This document shows positions 1 to 5,500 of a stretch of DNA of 5,500 nucleotides, in pieces (positions within the stretch are counted from its first letter, which is position 1; each line of letters starts with the position of its first letter). Location of the stretch: positions 1-5,500 of the forward strand of contig CAMPIY010000124.1 of NCBI GenBank assembly GCA_946886645.1, read 5' to 3'. Source of the stretch: an uncultured Sphingomonas sp. (GTDB lineage Bacteria > Pseudomonadota > Alphaproteobacteria > Sphingomonadales > Sphingomonadaceae). The notes below the pieces were generated by a model. That model made no database searches. It was not told the DNA's origin and was given only the letters and a program-made list of their open reading frames with translations. Position numbers and translations under genes: made by a program.

Positions 1-1631
1 GCGACGACGTCGTCGGCAAGCTCGCCAAAGGCTCCCTGTTTTCGCGCCTCTTCGGCCAGGGGCGGCAGCCGCTCCGGCTCGTCGCCGTTCCCCGCGACCA
101 TGTCTTGGGTGATCGCGCTCGGGGCGATGCGCTGCTTTCGGGCAAATTGTTGCTGGGAAGCGAGACCGCGCAGCTCTCCGATATCGATTTCGGGGAGATC
201 GGCACCGAAGGACCGCTTGCCCGCGAAGTGCAAAGCTTCGCCTGGCTTCGCGACCTCGCCGCTTCGGCCAGCCGCGAAAAGGGCGCACGCCTTGCGGAGG
301 CGATTGCCGGCCGCTGGCTGATCGCCCACGGCGCGCGGGTGGACGAGGCCTGGGCGCCGGACCTGTGGGGCGAGCGCATCCTCTTCTGGACGGCCTATGC
401 GCCCTATATTTTGTCGAGCCGGGATGCGGGCTATCGATCGGCTTTGCTCAACACGCTGGCGCGCGGCGCGCGGCACCTCGATTCCAATGCCGACAAGGCC
501 GGGCCTGGCCTGCCGCGCATTACCGCCTGGAGCGGCGCGCTGGCCGCGGCGCTGACGCTGCAGGGCGGCATGTCGCGGCTGTCGCGAAGCGAATCCGGCC
601 TGATGCGCTCGCTTGCGGGCGCACAGTTCGAGGATGGCGGGCTGATGAGCCGCTCCCCGCAGGAGCAAATGCTGCTGGTCGACCGGCTTGGGCTCGTCCG
701 CGCCGCCTACTTCGCCGCCAAGCAGGCCGTTCCCGACGCGCTCGAAAATGCGTCCGCGGCGGCGCTCGCCGCACTTCATGGCGTCACCATGGGCGACAAT
801 GCGCTCGGCAGCTGGCAGGGCGGCAATCCCGGCGATCCGGCCCGCCTCGCCGCGCTGGTCGAGGGTTGCGGCCTTCGGGCCCGGCCGCTGCGGGCGGCTC
901 GCGGATGGGGCTACCAGCGGCTTTCGGCGCTCGGAACGATCATCGTCGTGGATGCCGCCCCGCCCCCGCCTCCGCGCATGGCCGCGATGGGCTGTGCATC
1001 GACGCTGGCCCTGGAGATGAGCGACGGTGCGCAGCGGCTGGTCGTCAACTGCGGCGGGCCGGGGCCGGTTCCGACCGAGCTGCCGGACGAGCTGGTGCAG
1101 GCGCTGCGGACGACCGCAGCCCATTCGACGCTGGTGCTCGACGATACCAATTCGACTGCGATCCTGCCCGACGGAAGCCTCGGCAAGGGCGTCACGGACC
1201 TTACGATCGATCGCAGCGAGGACAATGACTGTTCACGCCTCGAAGCGGCGCACGATGGCTATGTGAAGGGCTTCGGCCTGATCCATCAGCGCCGCCTCAG
1301 CCTCGGCAATGACGGCAAGGAAGTGCGCGGCGAGGACCGGCTCATGCCCAAGGGCCGCCGCAAGATCCGCGAAGCCGCTCCTTATGCCATCCGCTTCCAC
1401 CTCGCGCCCGGCGTCGAGGCGACCGTCACCGCCGATGGCATGGGCGCCATCCTTCGCTCCTCGGGCGCCCCGCCGTGGAATTTCCGCTGCCGCGGCGCGA
1501 TGCTGCAGGTCGAGGAAAGCTTGGTTCTCGACGGCCATGGCCAGCCCCAGCCGACCCTCCAATTGGTTGTCGTCGGCGAACTATCCGCTATTGGCGGCGA
1601 GATCGCCTGGCAGTTCCGCCGCTCAAGCTAA
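1..1631 (+). CDS. Heparinase II/III-family protein (5' partial)
   Basis: The frame is open from base 3 (first whole codon) to the TAA at 1629-1631, giving 542 visible residues; the start lies upstream of the window, so a signal peptide cannot be judged. The family contains polysaccharide lyases and lyase-like proteins: an alpha-helical toroid in the first half, then a beta-sandwich heparinase II/III domain. Seen here, numbering from the first visible residue: a helical part with the ERILFW and GLPRITAW segments, [12 protein letters not shown] and [11 protein letters not shown]. The C-terminal half holds [16 protein letters not shown] followed by five prolines, [19 protein letters not shown] (His about 374), [14 protein letters not shown] and [12 protein letters not shown]. 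These match the uncharacterised alphaproteobacterial branch commonly found beside purH. The true substrate is unknown; lyase activity is inferred from family only and could be lost. It ends 14 bases before purH, so co-transcription is likely. In relatives the gene upstream is often the rRNA methyltransferase rsmB, which cannot be seen here. Confidence 0.9.
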   Translation, partial: DDVVGKLAKGSLFSRLFGQGRQPLRLVAVPRDHVLGDRARGDALLSGKLLLGSETAQLSDIDFGEIGTEGPLAREVQSFAWLRDLAASASREKGARLAEAIAGRWLIAHGARVDEAWAPDLWGERILFWTAYAPYILSSRDAGYRSALLNTLARGARHLDSNADKAGPGLPRITAWSGALAAALTLQGGMSRLSRSESGLMRSLAGAQFEDGGLMSRSPQEQMLLVDRLGLVRAAYFAAKQAVPDALENASAAALAALHGVTMGDNALGSWQGGNPGDPARLAALVEGCGLRARPLRAARGWGYQRLSALGTIIVVDAAPPPPPRMAAMGCASTLALEMSDGAQRLVVNCGGPGPVPTELPDELVQALRTTAAHSTLVLDDTNSTAILPDGSLGKGVTDLTIDRSEDNDCSRLEAAHDGYVKGFGLIHQRRLSLGNDGKEVRGEDRLMPKGRRKIREAAPYAIRFHLAPGVEATVTADGMGAILRSSGAPPWNFRCRGAMLQVEESLVLDGHGQPQPTLQLVVVGELSAIGGEIAWQFRRSS

Positions 1632-1645
1632 ACCGGGGTTACTTC

Positions 1646-3235
1646 ATGACCGACATCGTGCCCATCCGCAGGGCGCTGCTTTCGCTTTCCGACAAGTCGG
1701 GATTGGACGGGCTCGCCGCCGGGCTGGCCAGGGCCGGCGTGGAGCTGGTCTCGACCGGCGGGACCGCGGCGAAGCTCCGCGAGCTGGGACACGAGGTGCG
1801 CGACATCAGCGACCTGACCGGCTTTCCCGAGATGATGGACGGTCGGGTGAAGACGCTCCACCCGAAAGTCCATGGCGGCCTGCTCGCCGTGCGCGACAAC
1901 GCGGAACATGTCGCCTCGATGGAGGAACATGGCATCGGCGCGATCGACTTGGTCGTGGTCAATCTCTACCCGTTCGAAGCGACGGTCGCGAAGGGCGCGG
2001 AGCGCAACGAGATCATCGAGAATATCGATATCGGCGGCCCCTCGATGGTGCGCTCGGCGGCCAAGAACCATCAGTTTGTGGCGATCGTCACCGGTCCCGC
2101 CGACTATGCCGAGCTTCTTTCTCAGATCGAGCAGACGGGCGGCACCAGCCTCGATCTTCGCCGCAAGCTGGCGGCCAAGGCCTATGCCCGCACCGCCGCT
2201 TATGACGCAGCGATTTCCGGATGGTTCGCGCGCGTGGACCAGGGCGAAACCTTCCCCGAGCAGCGAACGATGTCCTCCAAGCTGATCATGCCGCTCCGCT
2301 ATGGCGAAAACCCGCACCAGAAGGCGGCGCTCTATGCCTCGGCTGGCCCCGCCACACGTGGCATCGCCCAGGCTCGCCAGGTGCAGGGCAAGGAGCTGAG
2401 CTACAACAACCTCAATGACGCCAATGCGGCATTGGAGCTGGTCGCGGAGTTCCACGACGGGCCACCGACCGTGGTGATTGTCAAGCACGCCAACCCCTGC
2501 GGCGTCGCCAGCGCCGACAGCCTGCTGGATGCGTGGAACCAGGCGCTGGAATGCGATAGCGTTTCGGCGTTCGGCGGAATTGTCGCCGTCAACCGGAAGC
2601 TCGACGGCGCCACGGCCGAGGCGATCTGCGACATCTTCACCGAGGTGGTGGTAGCGCCCGATGCCGACGAAGCGGCGATCGCGGTCTTCGCCCGCAAGAA
2701 GAATCTGCGGCTGTTGCTGACCGGCGGCCTGCCTGATCCGGCGCGCGGCGGGCAGACGGTGGCCGTGATTGCCGGCGGCGTTCTGGTGCAGGACCGCGAC
2801 AATGGCATGCTGACCCGCGACATGCTCAAGGTCGTCACCAAGCGTGAGCCGACCGAACAGGAACTCAAGGACTGCCTGTTCGCCTGGACCGTCGCAAAGC
2901 ACGTCAAGTCCAACGCCATCGTCTATGCCAAAGGCGGCGTCACCGCCGGCATCGGCGCGGGACAGATGAACCGCCGCGACTCCGCCCGGATTGCCGCCAT
3001 CAAGGCGCGTGAGGCGGCTGAAAAATATGACTGGGCCGAGCCGCATACGGTCGGATCGGCCGTCGCGTCGGACGCCTTCTTTCCCTTCGCCGATGGGTTG
3101 CTGGCGGCTGTCGAGGCCGGAGCGACGGCGGTGATCCAGCCGGGCGGCTCGATCCGCGACGACGAAGTGATTGCCGCTGCGGATGAGGCCGGGCTTGCCA
3201 TGCTGTTCACTGGAATGCGGCACTTTCGCCACTAA
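1646..3235 (+). CDS. purH: Bifunctional AICAR transformylase / IMP cyclohydrolase PurH
   Basis: This cytosolic enzyme does the last two steps of de novo purine synthesis: 10-formyl-THF formylates AICAR to FAICAR, which is then cyclised to IMP. The product is 529 residues, the same length as E. coli PurH, and appears intact. The N-terminal MGS-like cyclohydrolase domain (about 1-150) shows STGGT (36-40), [14 protein letters not shown] (65-78), NLYPFE (106-111) and [17 protein letters not shown] (126-142). Lys69, Tyr108, Asp128 and Lys140 line up with the residues implicated in the human cyclohydrolase site. The transformylase domain (about 200-529) shows RYGENPHQ (218-225), [14 protein letters not shown] (249-262) and VKHANPCG, whose Lys280-His281 is the catalytic pair. 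It also has [53 protein letters not shown] and the typical RHFRH end. The ATG at 1646 fits the family N-terminus; GGGG at 1635-1638, 7 bases upstream, is a weak ribosome site. The frame stays open further 5' to 1475, but that part lies inside the preceding gene. No promoter is evident in the 14-base gap, so it is probably read from upstream. Confidence 0.99.
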   Translation: MTDIVPIRRALLSLSDKSGLDGLAAGLARAGVELVSTGGTAAKLRELGHEVRDISDLTGFPEMMDGRVKTLHPKVHGGLLAVRDNAEHVASMEEHGIGAIDLVVVNLYPFEATVAKGAERNEIIENIDIGGPSMVRSAAKNHQFVAIVTGPADYAELLSQIEQTGGTSLDLRRKLAAKAYARTAAYDAAISGWFARVDQGETFPEQRTMSSKLIMPLRYGENPHQKAALYASAGPATRGIAQARQVQGKELSYNNLNDANAALELVAEFHDGPPTVVIVKHANPCGVASADSLLDAWNQALECDSVSAFGGIVAVNRKLDGATAEAICDIFTEVVVAPDADEAAIAVFARKKNLRLLLTGGLPDPARGGQTVAVIAGGVLVQDRDNGMLTRDMLKVVTKREPTEQELKDCLFAWTVAKHVKSNAIVYAKGGVTAGIGAGQMNRRDSARIAAIKAREAAEKYDWAEPHTVGSAVASDAFFPFADGLLAAVEAGATAVIQPGGSIRDDEVIAAADEAGLAMLFTGMRHFRH

Positions 3236-3236
3236 C

Positions 3237-3285
3237 CTCTCTCCCCTCGGGAGAGGGCGACTCGGCGAAGCCGAGCGGGGTGAGG
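3237..3285 (+). repeat. Intergenic palindromic unit, copy 1 (49 bp)
   Basis: This unit begins 2 bases after the purH stop. It contains two adjacent hairpins: 3237-3245 pairs with 3249-3257 around a CTC loop (9 pairs, one G-T wobble), and CTCGGC (3261-3266) pairs perfectly with GCCGAG (3270-3275) around a GAA loop. It ends in CGGGGTGAGG. GGGAGAGGG followed by a GGGGTGAGG block is typical of dispersed, non-coding palindromic elements between genes of GC-rich proteobacteria. That assignment rests on pattern recognition; copy number in this genome cannot be seen. As the first structure after purH it could limit 3' decay of the mRNA or help stop transcription, but no T-run follows the hairpins. 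Confidence 0.7.
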
Positions 3286-3296
3286 GTGGCAAACAT

Positions 3297-3345
3297 CCTC
3301 ATCCCGCCGCTTTCGTGACTCCTTCCCTCTCCCAAGGGACAGGGG
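3297..3345 (-). repeat. Intergenic palindromic unit, copy 2, inverted (49 bp)
   Basis: Read on the minus strand, this unit has the same length and end blocks as copy 1: CCCTTGGGAGAGGG near the start and CGGGATGAGG at the end. The middle (roughly 15-17 bases) is largely unrelated. CCCTCTCCC at 3325-3333 is the exact reverse complement of 3249-3257 in copy 1. CCTCATCCCGC at 3297-3307 pairs with 3275-3285 with a single G-T wobble. The two copies face each other across an 11-base spacer (3286-3296), so a transcript from either strand could form one large stem instead of local hairpins. The unit stops 2 bases short of the flippase stop codon (3348-3350). Confidence 0.65.
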
Positions 3346-3349
3346 TTTT
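3324..3349 (+). terminator. Possible intrinsic terminator for purH
   Basis: On the plus strand CCCT (3325-3328) pairs with AGGG (3341-3344). After one C-C mismatch (3329/3340), TCC (3330-3332) pairs with GGA (3337-3339) around a 4-base loop. A run of four T follows at 3346-3349. This is the layout of an intrinsic terminator, though the stem is imperfect and the T-run short. The T-run overlaps the stop codon of the opposing flippase gene. The same bases can instead pair with copy 1 of the repeat, so which fold forms is uncertain, and Rho-dependent termination is equally possible. Confidence 0.35.
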
Positions 3350-4889
3350 ACCTCGGCGCGGTCGGGCTTGACCCCGGCTCGGGCAGCTCCAGCTCCGCAA
3401 TGTCTTCCTTGCTCATCCGGAACAGCTCGCGATCTTCTGGGCCGAAGCCCTTGACCCACAGCACGGCCCCGAAAGCGGCGAGAATGGCAGGAATGCCGAT
3501 AATCAGCTCGGCCCACTCCGGAAGCATGATAATCAGCTGCCCGACAACCATCGCCGCCGCCGCTGCCCAGATCAGGGGCCAGCGCCAGCCCGACACCGGA
3601 TGGCCCAGGATGCGGTGCAGCAGCCGCGCCTTGACGATGGCTGCGAATCCCAGGGAGATCATCAGGGCAAGCGCGGGTGCGGTTGCCTGCCACATGACCG
3701 GCCAGCCCATTCCCCGCATCAGCAGGATCAGCCCCACCGCCAGCGCCGCCTCAAGCAGGATCATGCCGAGACTGATCATCATGTTGCGGTGGCGTGCACA
3801 ATAAATCAGAGCGGCCTCGCTGACCGCTGCAGTCGCTGCGACCACTTCTGCAGCAAGCAGGAATCCCAGCGCCGCGGTGCCGGCGACGAACCCCGCACCG
3901 ACCAGCCCCATCACCGCCTCCCCGGGGATGCCAAGCGCCAGCGCCACCGCGCCCTGCGCCGCGATCACCCAGAATCCGACCTGCCGCACCTGCTTTGCCA
4001 CAGCGGCTTTGTCGCCTTCCTCGAGGTTGCGGCTGATGACGGGGCCGAGGATCGGGTCGAAGCTGGTCTTGAGCTTGGCGGGAAGGGAGGCGACCTGCTG
4101 CGCGACATAATAGATGCCGACCACCTTGGGCGCGAAGAACAGGCCCAGCACGGCGATGTCGACGCGGCGCGATCCCCACTCCACCGCGTCGGCCGCCGCC
4201 ACCGGCAGGTTGCGCCGAGCCAGCGCCCACAGAGTCCCCGGATCGGGCTTCCACCCGTGCGGCATTCCATAGCTACGGATCAGCGGGATGACCGAAGCGA
4301 CCAGTGCCCCGACCATCGACAAGGCATAAGAAATGATCAGCCCGTCGCGGATCGAGATGTAGGACCAGACGAAGGCAGCGATGGAGATGGTCCAGGGCTC
4401 GACGATCGCGCGAGCGCGAACGGTCGAGGTGACGTCATGGCGATAGGCCAGCGCCGCCAGGCTTATGTCGGACCAGGCCAGTGCGAAGACGGTGATCGGC
4501 AGCATCCATTCCAGGCCGGTGATCTCCGAATTGGGGAACATCGCCTGAGGGAAGATCGCAAGGATGGCCATGGCCACCGCCGACCCGATCGCCGCGACCA
4601 GCAGCGCGTCGGCGACGACGCAGACATGGGGCTTGTCGGTTCGCGCCAGCTGCTGGGCGAGTCCGCGCTTCAGCCCGAGCGTCGCCAGTTGCGCCGCGAA
4701 TTCGACGATCAGCACCGCATAGGCGAAGCGCCCAAGCTCGTCGGCGCCATAGATGCGCCCGGCGATGAACAGGAACGGCAGGCGCGCGATCAGGCGCAGG
4801 ATGAAGCCGAAGAAGTTGATCCGCCCGCCCCGTGCCAGCGCGGCAAGGTCCGCGGAAGGGGCCGCTTCGGGCTCGGCGGCCTTGCTCAA
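3348..4889 (-). CDS. Polysaccharide flippase-like membrane protein (MOP/Wzx-type)
   Basis: This is a 513-residue multi-pass inner-membrane protein resembling the MOP-superfamily oligosaccharide flippases, which move lipid-linked sugars across the membrane. Visible features are a short polar N-terminus (1-20), then hydrophobic segments at about 25-46, 54-72, 91-114, 128-150, 163-180, 183-204, 245-264, 305-323, 326-348, 350-364, 371-391, 398-418, 436-456 and 461-479, roughly 12-14 spans. An amphipathic charged stretch, KTSFDPILGPVISRNLEEGD (274-293), has the form of the loop common in these flippases. An acidic, proline-containing cytosolic tail (481-513) follows. The chosen start is TTG at 4889-4887, which overlaps the polA stop as TTGA. 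The frame runs on upstream to 5372, but that is polA coding sequence, and no better start lies just downstream. GGGG 9 bases upstream of the TTG may serve as ribosome site. The substrate cannot be told: no glycosyltransferase or polymerase gene is in view. Other members of the MOP fold are possible, but length and layout favour a Wzx-like protein. Confidence 0.88.
   Translation of the reverse strand: MSKAAEPEAAPSADLAALARGGRINFFGFILRLIARLPFLFIAGRIYGADELGRFAYAVLIVEFAAQLATLGLKRGLAQQLARTDKPHVCVVADALLVAAIGSAVAMAILAIFPQAMFPNSEITGLEWMLPITVFALAWSDISLAALAYRHDVTSTVRARAIVEPWTISIAAFVWSYISIRDGLIISYALSMVGALVASVIPLIRSYGMPHGWKPDPGTLWALARRNLPVAAADAVEWGSRRVDIAVLGLFFAPKVVGIYYVAQQVASLPAKLKTSFDPILGPVISRNLEEGDKAAVAKQVRQVGFWVIAAQGAVALALGIPGEAVMGLVGAGFVAGTAALGFLLAAEVVAATAAVSEAALIYCARHRNMMISLGMILLEAALAVGLILLMRGMGWPVMWQATAPALALMISLGFAAIVKARLLHRILGHPVSGWRWPLIWAAAAAMVVGQLIIMLPEWAELIIGIPAILAAFGAVLWVKGFGPEDRELFRMSKEDIAELELPEPGSSPTAPR
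4886..4889 (-). other. TTGA stop/start overlap between polA and flippase gene
   Basis: On the minus strand the four bases TTGA hold the TTG start of the flippase gene (4889-4887) and the TGA stop of polA (4888-4886). The two frames therefore overlap by 4 bases, the usual ATGA-type arrangement but with a rare start codon. It suggests translational coupling, in which ribosomes finishing polA restart on the flippase gene. The start is inferred from the overlap and from the hydrophobic N-terminus that soon follows. Confidence 0.65.
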
Positions 4890-5500
4890 TGCGCGGCGCC
4901 CCAGTTCGGGCCCCAGCCCACTTCGACATCGAGCGGCACGTCGAGCTTGAGGGCCGGCTCCGCGGCGCTGGCCATCGTCTCGCGGACGACCGCGGCGGCC
5001 GCTTCTTCGCTGCCTAGAGGAACCTCGAAGACCAGTTCGTCGTGCACCTGCAGAAGCATTTTCACGTCCGGCAGCCCTGCCGACGCAAGGGCACCATCCA
5101 TGCGGCTCATCGCCCGCTTGATCAGATCGGCGCTGGTCCCCTGGATTGGGGCGTTGATCGCGGCCCGCTCGGCACCGGCGCGGAATTGCGGATGGCGGAT
5201 GTTGGGGAACCATGTTTTGCGGCCGAACAGCGTACGGGTGAAGCCATGCTCGCGGACGAAGGACAGCGTGTCGTTGATATAAGCGTTGATGCCGGGGAAG
5301 CGCTGGAAATAGCGGTCGATGATCGCCTTCCCTTCCTCGCGCGGGACGCCCAGCCGCCCGGCGAGGCCCCAACTGGAAATGCCGTAGAGGATGGCGAAGT
5401 TGACCGTCTTTGCCTTGCCGCGAGTGTCCCGATCGACGGTGCCGAACAGTTCCTCGGCGGTCATGGCGTGGATGTCCGCGCCGCTGGCGAAGGCTTCCTT
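4886..5500 (-). CDS. polA: DNA polymerase I, C-terminal part (5' partial)
   Basis: This is the last 204 residues of DNA polymerase I, which fills gaps and replaces RNA primers in replication and excision repair. The rest of the gene, including any 5'-nuclease and 3'-exonuclease domains and polymerase motif A, lies beyond the right edge. Numbering from the first visible residue, GADIHAMTAEE (7-17) leads into the O-helix motif RGKAKTVNFAILYG (27-40). Its Arg27, Lys31, Phe35 and Tyr39 match E. coli Arg754, Lys758, Phe762 and Tyr766, which bind the incoming dNTP. GFTRTLFGRKTWFP (86-99) and ERAAINAPIQGTSADLIKRA (111-130) follow. Motif C is QVHDELVFEVP, where Asp154 matches catalytic Asp882. The protein ends GWGPNWGAAH, the expected family end. 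Nothing visible is missing or broken. It is directly followed by, and overlaps, the flippase-like gene. Confidence 0.99.
   Translation of the reverse strand, partial: KEAFASGADIHAMTAEELFGTVDRDTRGKAKTVNFAILYGISSWGLAGRLGVPREEGKAIIDRYFQRFPGINAYINDTLSFVREHGFTRTLFGRKTWFPNIRHPQFRAGAERAAINAPIQGTSADLIKRAMSRMDGALASAGLPDVKMLLQVHDELVFEVPLGSEEAAAAVVRETMASAAEPALKLDVPLDVEVGWGPNWGAAH

Noticed and set aside
100..107. ATG at 100 or TTG at 105 as the start of the first gene
   Set aside because: The ATG at 100 is in another frame. The TTG at 105 is in frame, but the frame continues open with normal-looking protein to the left edge, so the gene most likely starts outside the window.
956..976. C-rich tract encoding five prolines
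   Set aside because: It is in frame within the heparinase-like protein at a place where family members have a proline-rich turn after the VVDA strand, so no slippage or regulatory role need be invoked.
1475..1645. N-terminal extension of purH upstream of 1646
   Set aside because: It would lie inside the heparinase gene, and the family N-terminus ([14 protein letters not shown]) begins just after the ATG at 1646.
1309..2205. Plus-strand frame of about 298 codons spanning the heparinase/purH junction
   Set aside because: It overlaps two real genes in another frame and gives Arg/Ala/Ser-rich sequence typical of out-of-frame GC-rich DNA.
1628..3292. Minus-strand open frame of about 554 codons opposite purH
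   Set aside because: It is the mirror of a strongly conserved, GC-rich purH gene. Its translation is low-complexity Arg/Gly/Ala/His-rich sequence with no recognisable motif, and long antisense frames are expected at this codon bias.
3498..3538. 11-bp direct repeat GATAATCAGCT at 3498-3508 and 3528-3538
   Set aside because: The two copies are 30 bases apart within the flippase gene and encode the same Leu-Ile-Ile run in one membrane region. This is probably coincidence or a trace of local duplication, not a separate element.
3600..5282. Plus-strand open frame of about 560 codons opposite the flippase and polA genes
   Set aside because: It crosses the polA/flippase boundary with no relation to it and encodes Arg/Asp/Gln/His-rich sequence without a domain. 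It is an antisense shadow of two genes with clear family matches.
4890..5372. Long N-terminal extension of the flippase frame
   Set aside because: These bases code for the polA C-terminus in another frame, and the extension is Arg/Gly-rich and not membrane-like.
1..5500. CRISPR arrays, tRNA or rRNA genes, insertion sequences, phage or defence genes
   Set aside because: I looked on both strands and saw no spaced direct repeats, cloverleaf-like sequence, transposase or integrase motifs, or toxin/nuclease genes. All but 126 bases are covered by four genes with clear family assignments.

Overview
The window looks like an ordinary core-genome stretch of a high-GC alphaproteobacterium, most likely a sphingomonad (Sphingomonadales). 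The evidence is strong G/C bias at third codon positions, protein sequences that read like alphaproteobacterial versions of their families, and a gene order (heparinase II/III-like gene, purH, then an opposing flippase gene downstream of polA) that I recall from sphingomonad chromosomes. The taxonomic call is an inference; no rRNA or other marker is present.

Layout. Two gene pairs converge. On the plus strand, a heparinase II/III-family gene (5' end outside the window, ends at 1631) is followed after 14 bases by a complete purH (1646-3235). On the minus strand, the 3' third of polA enters from the right edge (5500 down to 4886). Its stop codon overlaps the TTG start of a complete MOP-superfamily polysaccharide flippase-like gene (4889 down to 3348). 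The 112-base gap between the two converging genes (3236-3347) is filled by a pair of 49-bp palindromic units facing each other across an 11-base spacer. They resemble the dispersed intergenic palindromes of proteobacterial genomes and probably act as a transcription barrier for one or both operons.

Function. purH catalyses the last two steps of IMP synthesis and polA encodes DNA polymerase I; both are housekeeping genes. The heparinase-like protein and the flippase are envelope or polysaccharide proteins of unknown substrate, each closely linked to a housekeeping gene. No polysaccharide cluster, mobile element, CRISPR array, tRNA, rRNA or prophage gene is visible. I found no convincing novel system. 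The points most worth a second look are the inverted palindromic pair and the 4-base TTGA coupling of the flippase gene to polA.
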